Shown here: positions 18,020 through 25,478 of the stretch, one piece after another
Layout of the letters: each line of letters starts with the position of its first letter
How positions within the stretch are numbered: the first letter of the stretch is position 1
DNA from: Leptospira wolbachii serovar Codice str. CDC
GTDB lineage: Bacteria; Spirochaetota; Leptospiria; Leptospirales; Leptospiraceae
Direction: 5' to 3'
Assembly (NCBI RefSeq): GCF_000332515.2
Contig: NZ_AOGZ02000014.1
Span: 1,318,001 to 1,382,000, forward strand
Length of the DNA: 64,000 nt
The notes under the pieces: model-generated
Told to the model about the DNA's origin: nothing
The model's input: the letters and a program-made list of their open reading frames with translations, nothing else
The model's database searches: none
Position numbers and translations under genes: made by a program

Positions 18020-19948
18020 ATGAACCGTGAGCCCACTGACGATCGGATTTGTTTGCTCTGCGCCGAACCGCAGCTCCCGAACGGGATCACAAAAAATGGG
18101 AGGTTCTTCTGCCAAACCTGTGACCGAGAGTGGATTTTAGAAAAAAGAAAAATCGCACGGATTGGGAAAAACATCCTGAGTTCCCAGGAGAAAACGGAAT
18201 TTCTCTTAGATAATCTCTCCCTTTTCAATTCTTCCATGGGGTTGGAAGAATTGATGCAAAGGTTTACGGAACTTATATCCGTTCGTTTGAAACGCGATAA
18301 GGTTGCCGTTTTCATCACAAACTTAGAGTTAGGTGAAATTAAACTAGCCTACTATTCAAGCCGACAGAAAACCTTACAAAGAGCTATCAAACGAATCACA
18401 TTAGATTATGATTTGAGTTATGGTGTTTTGATCGAAGCGATGGCAAAAGGGGAACCTTGCTTTTACAAATTTTCCGAACAAAGCCATCCGTTTTACGAAT
18501 TCTATTCAAAACTCACTGGAACAAAATCTCAACTAGTCATTCCCATTCTTTATGCCAATACTGCGGTGGGAATGGTAACGATTGATTACGAAGAGGAGGA
18601 TTATTCGGACTTTTTCGAAGACCAAGAAATTTTGCAACTTGTAGTGGGTCAATTTGCAGTATCACTTCGAAATTCTCTGTTATTTTCCAAATCAGAAAGC
18701 CAATCCAAAAACTTTCAAAGTTTGCATACAGCAGCCTTAACGTTAAGCCAACTCTACTTAAACAATCACGATGAAATGATTCGTATGATTCTTTTGACTC
18801 TTTCCGGTATTGTGGAATCCTCTCTGACTTGTCTCATCGAAAGAACATTCGAATCTTCCAAAGCAAAAGTATTCAAACTTTACCGGGATTTAGAAAACCA
18901 CCAAATCCAAACAAAAACAGAAACCATCGATGTAGATAAAATTATTTCTATATTACAAACCAAAGAAACCATTACGCTTAATCCAAGCACCCATTCTAGT
19001 TTGGTTACCCTCGGAATCGAAGGAAAGGAATCTATGGTTTTTCCACTCACTTTGGAGAATAGAACCAGTTGTGTTTTTATTCTCACCAAACAAGAGAATC
19101 GATTTCCCCATGATGAAATAGAAGCATTGAATGCCTTTGTCTCTTTGGCTAGAATCACTATGGAAAATTCCAATTTATACCAAAACCTTTCCAATAAAGA
19201 AAGGTTGGAAAAAGAAATTGAAATTGCGAAAGAAATCCAAAGTACTCTCTTACCCAGAAAAGCACCAGAAGCGGAAGGGTTCTCCTTCGGCGGTTTTATG
19301 GTACCGGCTCGTGGGATTGGTGGAGACTACTATGATTTCATACTATCACCGAATAGAAACGAACTCTTTATTTGTATTGGCGATGTAAGTGGAAAAGGAG
19401 TTGCCGCTGGTCTTGTTATGGCAACCGTCCGGACCATTCTACACTCCCTTGTTCGGGTAAAAGATTCTCCTTGGGAGATCCTAAACGATATCAATAGTTA
19501 CCTCTATACCAGCTATAAGGAAGCCATCACACCTCGGTTTATGAGTATGATTTTACTCAGATGGAATTTAATCACAGGCGAAGTGCAATACTCTGGTGCC
19601 GGACATGGAAATTTCTATCATTACCAAGCCGGTTTTAAATCTCTTTCTATCATCGAAACAGAAGGAGTGATCCTCGGAATCCAACCTGATATTTCAGCCT
19701 TTCGTAACGAGTCCAAATTGAAATTTGATTCAGGTGACACCATTTTACTTTACACAGATGGAGTCACAGAAGCACGAAACTCTGATGGGATAGAATTTGG
19801 AGAACCCCAATTAAAATCTAATTTTCTTTCCTTTATCCCGCTGGAGCCAAAAAACATACTCGAGAGGATCTATTCGGAACTAAAAGAATTTGTCAAAGAA
19901 CAGGAACAACACGATGATATCACTATGGTAGCAGTAAGGAAGATATGA
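18020..19948 (+). CDS. Zinc-ribbon/GAF/SpoIIE (PP2C-type) serine phosphatase
   Basis: 642 residues. The N-terminus has four cysteines (C11, C14, C31, C34) spaced as a zinc ribbon, followed by a GAF-like domain (about 70-220), a second GAF-like region (about 240-390), a coiled linker with the ERLEKEIEIAKEIQSTLLP signature seen before RsbU phosphatase domains, and the PP2C/SpoIIE domain. Metal ligands are visible in GGDYYDF, IGDVSGKGVAAGLVMA, LLYTDGVTEARN and HDDITMVAV. It would dephosphorylate a STAS anti-anti-sigma factor in a partner-switching cascade. It diverges from the sigma54 activator across a 247-base spacer in which I see no gene, and its stop overlaps the start of tilS (ATGA). Confidence 0.88.
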   Translation: MNREPTDDRICLLCAEPQLPNGITKNGRFFCQTCDREWILEKRKIARIGKNILSSQEKTEFLLDNLSLFNSSMGLEELMQRFTELISVRLKRDKVAVFITNLELGEIKLAYYSSRQKTLQRAIKRITLDYDLSYGVLIEAMAKGEPCFYKFSEQSHPFYEFYSKLTGTKSQLVIPILYANTAVGMVTIDYEEEDYSDFFEDQEILQLVVGQFAVSLRNSLLFSKSESQSKNFQSLHTAALTLSQLYLNNHDEMIRMILLTLSGIVESSLTCLIERTFESSKAKVFKLYRDLENHQIQTKTETIDVDKIISILQTKETITLNPSTHSSLVTLGIEGKESMVFPLTLENRTSCVFILTKQENRFPHDEIEALNAFVSLARITMENSNLYQNLSNKERLEKEIEIAKEIQSTLLPRKAPEAEGFSFGGFMVPARGIGGDYYDFILSPNRNELFICIGDVSGKGVAAGLVMATVRTILHSLVRVKDSPWEILNDINSYLYTSYKEAITPRFMSMILLRWNLITGEVQYSGAGHGNFYHYQAGFKSLSIIETEGVILGIQPDISAFRNESKLKFDSGDTILLYTDGVTEARNSDGIEFGEPQLKSNFLSFIPLEPKNILERIYSELKEFVKEQEQHDDITMVAVRKI

Positions 19949-21245
19949 TCCCAGAAATTCCCACTCCAATCACAAAACTTTTTGAAACTGCCCTGGCCAG
20001 AATGGGAAACAGACTTCCATCACTTTGGGCAGAAAACAAAACTCAGTTTCTCATTGCCTATTCAGGTGGAAAAGATTCCTCAATTCTCGTTCTGTTTTTT
20101 AAATATCTCAAAGAGATTTACCATATCCAAACACCTACTCTGTTTTATTTGTCTCATGGCATTCGTTCCATTGAAACAGAAGAAAAAGAATTACTCCAGT
20201 TTTTAAAATCTACCGAATTCCCATTTCATTTTGTAAAAAAAAAATCCCAAATTTGTCTCTCAAACTAAAAAAGGGATTAGAAGAAACGGGAAGGCTCATT
20301 CGCTACCACGAACTTAAAAAAATTACCGATAGAATTCCTGCCATTGTTCTTACTGGTCACCATTGTAAAGACTATACAGAATCCATTTTCCTACACCTAA
20401 CAAGAGGTGGTGGTAAAAAAGCATTTTATACACTCCCACCCTTTGACGGAGAACGATTTTTGCCTTTAGTTTTTTTTGAAGATAAAGAGTTGGACTTACT
20501 CTATGAGTTTGTTTTGAACAATATGAAAGTTTTTGAGGATGAATCCAATAAAGATCCAATCTACAAACGCAATCGACTTCGAATGGACTTACTTCCTTTA
20601 TTAGAAAAAGAGAATTGGAACTTTCACAAAATTTATTGGAATTTTCATGATCGTTCCCAACTCAATTTACAATTTGATTTAAAAAAAGAATCCGTTTCCA
20701 AAAAGGAACCTCATATCTTTCGTATCCCACACGAAACCTGGACAAGTCTCAACTTACCTGCAAAAAAAGAACTGATTGATTTTCATCTAAAGTTACTTGG
20801 ACATTATCCCTTATACAAATCGGGATTTGATAATTTCCATTTACAATCGGAAGGGGAAAGAGCTTTTTTAGAAAATAAAAACTGCTTTCTATACAAATCA
20901 AAGTTTGGTGATCTTTTCATCATTGATAAAAAATCTCCTGCTTTTAAAAAAGCAGTCTCCCATCGGGATGGGGATAACCTTTGTATTGAATGGAACCAGA
21001 ACAGGTTCAAACTTTCTGATCCAGAGGAAAAATACAGCCTTGGATCTTGGCACCATGGTCAAAAAATCCAAATTCGCTCAGGAAATAAGGAAATTTCGGA
21101 ATGTATGCGGGAAAACGGAATTCCTTTTTTCTTAAGAACCTATATTCCTATTCTCTATTTTGACGGAGAACCCATTCAAATTTTGTTTTCCCTCTTTTCG
21201 AAAAGCGAAAAGAATTATCCCAAACGAATCTATTTGGAAAGGTGA
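19945..21245 (+). CDS. tilS: tRNA(Ile)-lysidine synthetase TilS, reading frame interrupted by a -1 shift at an A10 tract
   Basis: TilS converts C34 of tRNA-Ile(CAU) to lysidine using ATP and lysine, and is essential in most bacteria. Frame 1 (19945-20268) encodes the PP-loop YSGGKDS near residue 40, LSHGIRS and the start of the core. It then hits a stop just after a run of ten A residues (20235-20244). The continuation lies in another frame (to 21245): LEETGRLIRYHEL, TGHHCKDYTESIFLHLTRG, then the C-terminal part. One extra A in the tract would give a single 433-residue protein of normal TilS length, reading FVKKKIPNLSLKLKKG across the join. Either a sequencing or assembly error, a real mutation, or programmed slippage on the A-tract. 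It overlaps the phosphatase gene by 4 bp and engB follows after 5 bp. Confidence 0.85.
20235..20244 (+). repeat. Homopolymer A10 inside tilS (slippage site)
   Basis: Ten consecutive A residues at the exact place where the TilS reading frame breaks. Homopolymers of this length are prone to polymerase slippage in replication, transcription and sequencing. An A11 version restores the frame. Confidence 0.9.
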
Positions 21246-21250
21246 ACTAG

Positions 21251-21883
21251 ATGCACAAGTATTCCAAAGAAATTCCCTTTCCGGAAACTAAATTTTTCAC
21301 TTCCATTGCCAACCTAAATGAAAAGGAAGAATTGGACTCTATTCCTTCCATCGCATTTATGGGAAGGTCCAACTCTGGAAAGTCAAGTTTGCTCAACGCC
21401 CTTTCAAACCACAGAGGACTTGCCAAAGTTTCGAGAACTCCAGGGAAAACAAAACTCATCAATATTTTTAGAACAAAAGAAGGATTTAATCTTATCGACT
21501 TACCAGGGTTTGGTTATTCAAAAGCCTCTCATAAAGAACACAAAGATATGATGAAACTTTTAGAAGGTTTCCTTAATACATGGCAAAATTTAAAAATCCT
21601 ATTTATCCTTTGTGATTCACAAAGAGAATTTCCGGAAGAAGAACTTTCTACGATTGAAGTTGCCATGGAAAAAAAAATCAAACCTGTGGTGATCCGAACC
21701 AAAATTGACAAACTGAATCAAAGCGAACAACACCGCGTGCGTACCGAAATGGAATCAGCAATGAATGAAATCGGGATTCCCTTTCGAGTATTTTATCTTT
21801 CAGCAACAACAGGAAGGGGTGTGGGAGAATTACGTGAGTTTATTGTAGAAAATATGATAGATCAAACGAAGGTATCTAAATAA
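21251..21883 (+). CDS. engB: Ribosome-biogenesis GTPase EngB (YsxC/YihA)
   Basis: 210 residues, the family's usual length. GTPase motifs are in order: G1 GRSNSGKSSLLNAL, G2 SRTPGKTKLINIF, G3 DLPGFGYSKAS, G4 RTKIDKL (T-K-I-D form) and G5 SATTGRG. EngB assists late 50S subunit assembly. ATG 21251 is five bases after the tilS stop, so it is probably translated from the same transcript. The 3' end overlaps the 3' end of the minus-strand metalloprotease-like gene by 22 bp. Confidence 0.95.
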   Translation: MHKYSKEIPFPETKFFTSIANLNEKEELDSIPSIAFMGRSNSGKSSLLNALSNHRGLAKVSRTPGKTKLINIFRTKEGFNLIDLPGFGYSKASHKEHKDMMKLLEGFLNTWQNLKILFILCDSQREFPEEELSTIEVAMEKKIKPVVIRTKIDKLNQSEQHRVRTEMESAMNEIGIPFRVFYLSATTGRGVGELREFIVENMIDQTKVSK

Positions 21884-22575
21884 TTACCTGAATTCGATTC
21901 GGTTTGTATACTCATCATTCCAAATAAATTTGATGTCATCATTTTACGAAAGTCTGTAAGTAGTGCAAAAGTCTCTTTCAATTGTTCTTTCACTCGGATG
22001 AGCCTAACTTCTTCTTCCAAACGTTTTTTTTCTGACTCAATTTCTTTCAATCGTTCTGCAGAATGAACATCGGAGGATGACTTCTTTGTTTTCTCTGATT
22101 CTAGTCGTGTTTCGAGTTCTTTAATTTTAGATTCCAATTCTTTTTCATGAGACTTTTGCATTAACTCTTTTGGATTTAATTTGGTTTTCTCTTTTGAATT
22201 GGGTTTTTTATCTTCATCCTCTTTCAATTGGAAAAGATCTTTTATAGACTTCCCATCTGAATAAGGAGTCAGTGCGGGATCTTCTTCCGATTTCGATTTT
22301 GGGCGAGTGACTGCATGCGTTTCCCCACTCACAGCCACCATCCGACCATCTCGGAGCTCATAATTGATTTTTACTTGGACAGATTGTACATCACGCCCTT
22401 CGCGAAAGGCTTCATTTTTGAATTCGGCTGCATGTCCGAGTTCGTGCGAAATGACATGTAGGGCAGAGAGGGATTCAGGGGCACTTTCCAATTGACCATG
22501 ACCGGCATAGTTCACCCGGCGATCTTTTAAAAGATCTACATTCATACGACTGAATGGAGACTCGTCAATTCTCAT
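21862..22575 (-). CDS. Putative SprA-related metalloprotease-like protein with coiled-coil tail
   Basis: 237 residues. The N-terminal third contains HVISHELGHAAEF (HExxH zinc-peptidase motif, residues 44-48) preceded by a segment mentioning NYAGHGQLESAPESLSALH. This resembles the SprA-related/catalase-like putative metalloprotease family (PF12118), as do the EVKINYELRDGR and VSGETHAV parts. The middle and C-terminus are highly charged, and about residues 115-205 predict a long coiled coil (KELESKIKELETRLESEK). No signal peptide is seen, so it is cytoplasmic. Proteolytic activity is inferred only from the HELGH motif. Confidence 0.65.
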   Translation of the reverse strand: MRIDESPFSRMNVDLLKDRRVNYAGHGQLESAPESLSALHVISHELGHAAEFKNEAFREGRDVQSVQVKINYELRDGRMVAVSGETHAVTRPKSKSEEDPALTPYSDGKSIKDLFQLKEDEDKKPNSKEKTKLNPKELMQKSHEKELESKIKELETRLESEKTKKSSSDVHSAERLKEIESEKKRLEEEVRLIRVKEQLKETFALLTDFRKMMTSNLFGMMSIQTESNSGNYLDTFV

Positions 22576-22653
22576 GAAACCTTACCACCTATTGGGTACT
22601 TCGGTTTGTTATCAGAAAATATTAGTAGGAAATTGGATTTTTGGAAAGCGAAA

Positions 22654-22677
22654 ACTCTCCTGAAAGATCAGGAGAGT
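22654..22677 (-). terminator. Hairpin terminator downstream of the DUF1566 lipoprotein gene
   Basis: A perfect 10-bp stem ACTCTCCTGA / TCAGGAGAGT with an AAGA loop lies 27 bases past the stop of the minus-strand lipoprotein gene, and reads into TTTCGCTTTCC on the minus strand. The T-tract is interrupted. Confidence 0.6.
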
Positions 22678-22704
22678 GGGTGAAAATTGTTTTAAGTAAA
22701 GAGT

Positions 22705-23388
22705 TTAGGGGCCGGTACGAACACAACGGACATAATTCCTTTGTGTTTTTACAACGTTCCTCTGAACTCCGTAAGATTGCCGGTCAAACGAAATGGCGTG
22801 TGCTGTTTCCCCTGGAATGTCTTCGTTGTTCGACCAAGCGGTCCAATAGTCTTCTTCCTGGGTGGAAGGAAAGAACTGGAGGGTGGCAGCCCGACCAGGA
22901 ACCACTAACCTTTGGTATTCGGCCACAGTGGGTACTCTCCAACTAGCGCCTAAATAATTGCTGTTTTGGCAAGCCCCATACAATTCGCTGGAGCCAGCGA
23001 CTGAAATTGAGGAAAAACCTTGAAGCACTTGAGGAAACGCAATTGAGTTACACGCATGTGTTTTGGAATCACAGTAGGCAACCTGGGCTGCACCTGCACG
23101 AGCCACATCGTTCGGATTTAAAATGGAACCTTGCGGTGCTCCCAAACAATCGTTATTTCCCGGGCGGTAAACTTGGCCGTGAGTACACTTCTGCCAAACT
23201 AGATTGGCAACTGGATCTGTCACAGTTCCATTACCATTGTCTCTGAGACCTTGGTTGGCTAAGATACCTGCGATCAATTGACTGGTTTCTTCCGGGCTTA
23301 GACCGTAGATATCATCCACAGGTTTCATTTCACAATTCATGAAAAAAGATAAGACCAAAAGAGCGAAACAATATTGAATTTTTTTCAT
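22705..23388 (-). CDS. DUF1566 (Lcl C-terminal domain) lipoprotein
   Basis: 227 residues from ATG 23388, chosen for the AGGAGGG site just before it and for the signal peptide IQYCFALLVLSFFMNCEMK with a spirochaetal lipobox (Cys at about residue 18). The mature part has the DUF1566/Lcl pattern: GNGTVTDPVANLVWQKC near the start, WRVPTVAEYQRLV, YWTAWSNNED and a terminal NYVRCVRTGP. In this family the domain is a C-type-lectin-like fold thought to bind glycans. Six-plus cysteines suggest disulphides. Likely attached to the outer membrane or cell surface. It follows the Omp85-type gene by 13 bases and is probably cotranscribed. Confidence 0.8.
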   Translation of the reverse strand: MKKIQYCFALLVLSFFMNCEMKPVDDIYGLSPEETSQLIAGILANQGLRDNGNGTVTDPVANLVWQKCTHGQVYRPGNNDCLGAPQGSILNPNDVARAGAAQVAYCDSKTHACNSIAFPQVLQGFSSISVAGSSELYGACQNSNYLGASWRVPTVAEYQRLVVPGRAATLQFFPSTQEEDYWTAWSNNEDIPGETAHAISFDRQSYGVQRNVVKTQRNYVRCVRTGP

Positions 23389-23401
23389 AAGCTCTGCCCT
23401 C

Positions 23402-24889
23402 CTAAAATATATGGTTAAAGTTAATGAACGTTTGTCTATCTTCATTCGAAATTGCATGATCAAAATAGATAACAGTTGCTTGGTTCCAAGGAATTCGGAG
23501 TCCGATCCCTCTAGAGTGTTTGTAGTTCTTTAAATTCGCATCTTCTGTGCGGTCCCATACTCGACCTACGTCGTAAAAAGGAACCAATTGGAAGTCAAAG
23601 TGTTGCCCACCAAACTCAGCTTCTGCGAACTTCCAACGAATCTCAAAGTTTGCAAATGCCATCGTTTGGCCAACAAAACGATCTTGTTTGTAACCACGAA
23701 TGGTAGTTCTACCACCAAGACCGGATTGGTTGATTTCCGTTCCCCACATATTGCGGTATTCATAAAACGGCGCATCCCCATTGGTTTGAATCATAGTTCC
23801 CCGAGCCGCTAGAACAAACTTTTCCAAAATCTCTGGAGGTTTGGTTGTGAACCATTGGACCGGACTGATGAAAATACGGCCCGATACTAAGTTTTTATTG
23901 AACTCTGATGTAGAACCAATGGCCTTAGTCGAACGTTCGTGAGTGTATTCTAAGAATAATCCACGGTTTGGATCTGGTTCAAAGTCACGAGTATCAAAAA
24001 CGATCCCGGCACGAACTGTATTCGTATAACCACCATTAATACCCCGAATCTTTCCGTCTTTATCGTCGCGGGTTAACTTGGTTTCGCCCTGTGGAGTTCC
24101 AAAGGTACGATCGACGTCCAAAAGTCCCAAAATTCCATCAACTGACCCCAGTTGTGCGTCGTTATACTTTCCATCGTATCTACGAATGATTTGTTTGGAA
24201 AGACGAACCCCTGTTACCGTACGAAGTGTTCCTCCGAAAAAAGAATATTCACCGGAAGTACTGAAGTTAGGGTTCTCAATGTCATAACGATTGTATCTGT
24301 GGTCACTCACGATAGGAGCTTCCCCAGATCCCGCATCCCCTGGACGACGATAGTTCAAATTGTCTTCATAATCGGCAAAGGGAGCATTTCGTCTGATTTG
24401 GCCGTTGGGGTCATTCCGTTCTAAATAAGAAAGGGGTTGGAGAGTGTTCTCTCCGATACCAAAGAAAAGGGAGTTTGGATTTCGTTCATACACCAAATCT
24501 GCACGGAGCCTCCACTTAGTATCGAAGATATAAGGTGCATCCACACTTAACTGGTGGTAAGGAGCCCGTTTGGTTGTATTGAAATACTGTGCGAAGATCC
24601 GAACACGGTACGGTGTGTATTCAAACATCGGGGATGTTTTTGCCCCATTGTAAAAATAGAGCACACGTGCACCGTAACCTACCCCCACATTGGGATCGGA
24701 ATTGATGAGAGGAAGGCCCGTAAAGTACCCACCCTCTTTTTTATTCTTGAAATCCCGTTCGCTCAGTCTCCTTTTTTCAGAGATCTCGAACGGAAGATCG
24801 GTACGGGGTTGACGTTCCTGACCGAGAACCCCGTGAAAAAACGAAAAAAACAACAGAAGTGCAAAACTTCTTATAATATGATTGTACAT
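23402..24889 (-). CDS. Omp85/BamA-superfamily surface-antigen beta-barrel protein (no POTRA)
   Basis: 495 residues with signal peptide FALLLFFSFFHGVLGQE. The C-terminal half has the Omp85 (PF01103) signature GLGGRTTIRGYKQDRF, i.e. the RGY loop motif, followed by FANFEIRWKF, FYDVGRVWD, and a last strand TFINFNHIF ending in Phe as required for BAM insertion. Only about 60 residues precede the barrel, so there is no room for POTRA domains; it is therefore not BamA or TamA but a patatin-like/ShlB-distant member with barrel only. Likely an outer-membrane protein of unknown partner. The lipoprotein downstream may be its surface partner. Confidence 0.8.
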   Translation of the reverse strand: MYNHIIRSFALLLFFSFFHGVLGQERQPRTDLPFEISEKRRLSERDFKNKKEGGYFTGLPLINSDPNVGVGYGARVLYFYNGAKTSPMFEYTPYRVRIFAQYFNTTKRAPYHQLSVDAPYIFDTKWRLRADLVYERNPNSLFFGIGENTLQPLSYLERNDPNGQIRRNAPFADYEDNLNYRRPGDAGSGEAPIVSDHRYNRYDIENPNFSTSGEYSFFGGTLRTVTGVRLSKQIIRRYDGKYNDAQLGSVDGILGLLDVDRTFGTPQGETKLTRDDKDGKIRGINGGYTNTVRAGIVFDTRDFEPDPNRGLFLEYTHERSTKAIGSTSEFNKNLVSGRIFISPVQWFTTKPPEILEKFVLAARGTMIQTNGDAPFYEYRNMWGTEINQSGLGGRTTIRGYKQDRFVGQTMAFANFEIRWKFAEAEFGGQHFDFQLVPFYDVGRVWDRTEDANLKNYKHSRGIGLRIPWNQATVIYFDHAISNEDRQTFINFNHIF

Positions 24890-24917
24890 TCTCTACCTAT
24901 CAGCCAAAGAAACTGCC

Positions 24918-24947
24918 TTATGGTGGGAAATTTGAAAAATATGTCAA
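24918..24947 (-). promoter_or_regulatory. Candidate sigma70-type promoter for the Omp85-type gene
   Basis: On the minus strand a perfect TTGACA (24947-24942) is followed after 18 bases by CCATAA (24923-24918), a weak -10, about 30 bases before the ATG at 24889. Only the -35 is convincing. Confidence 0.25.
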
Positions 24948-24949
24948 AT

Positions 24950-24980
24950 AGATTCGAAAATTTATGTTTTTTCCGAATCT
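24950..24980 (-). terminator. Hairpin spanning the stop codon of the biotin-carrier gene
   Basis: AGATTCG (24950) pairs with CGAATCT (24974) around an A/T-rich loop that contains the TAA stop of the carrier gene. On the minus strand the hairpin is followed by ATTTGACATATTTTTC. It may end the carboxylase transcript just ahead of the next promoter. Confidence 0.35.
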
Positions 24981-25477
24981 ATTCTGTGTAATATGATCAA
25001 CACTTCGTCTTGTTGGACAAGGTCCCCTTGTAATTTTCGAATCTCTTCTACACGGCATGGATAAGGTGCCTTAACGGCGTTCTCCATTTTCATCGCTTCT
25101 AATATTAGGAGGGTCTCCCCTTGTTTGTGTTCCTTTCCCACTTCAGTAGAGATTTGCACTACTTTTCCAGGCATGGGACTTTTGATTTCGGGAGATGTTT
25201 GACCTGCGCCCTCATAGGACCTTTCTGCAAGTTTTCCACTCCATATCTCCCCTTTCCAATGAAAGAAAATCTCATTTCGTACTTTAAGATATTTTAATAC
25301 AGATCCATCTTTCATGGTTACAGATTGTAGTGAATTTGTATCCAATGATCGATGTTCCATTTTTATCAAATCTTCCAATTGGAATGAATTGGAATTGGTT
25401 CCCATCCGAACTCGAACGGACGAACCACTCACATAAACAGAAACGAGACCATTTTTAGTTTCAAATAGATAATCCAT
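24962..25477 (-). CDS. Biotin carboxyl carrier protein of an acyl-CoA carboxylase
   Basis: 171 residues from ATG 25477 (TAA of the upstream gene is two bases before). The C-terminal 75 residues are a biotinyl domain: SPMPGKVVQI, then LILEAMKMENAV with the biotinylated lysine K130, and VQQDEVLIIL. The N-terminal 95 residues resemble the BT/linker portion found between biotin carboxylase and biotinyl domains in fused acyl-CoA carboxylase alpha subunits, so here the fusion is split into two proteins. It would carry carboxybiotin between the adjacent biotin carboxylase and a carboxyltransferase, for which the mccB-like gene at 60-61.6 kb is a candidate. Confidence 0.88.
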   Translation of the reverse strand: MDYLFETKNGLVSVYVSGSSVRVRMGTNSNSFQLEDLIKMEHRSLDTNSLQSVTMKDGSVLKYLKVRNEIFFHWKGEIWSGKLAERSYEGAGQTSPEIKSPMPGKVVQISTEVGKEHKQGETLLILEAMKMENAVKAPYPCRVEEIRKLQGDLVQQDEVLIILHRIDSEKT

Positions 25478-25478
25478 A

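Noticed and set aside
24554..24991. 145-codon open frame on the plus strand opposite the Omp85-type gene
   Set aside because: It is antisense to the signal peptide and first strands of the barrel gene and lacks a plausible start context.
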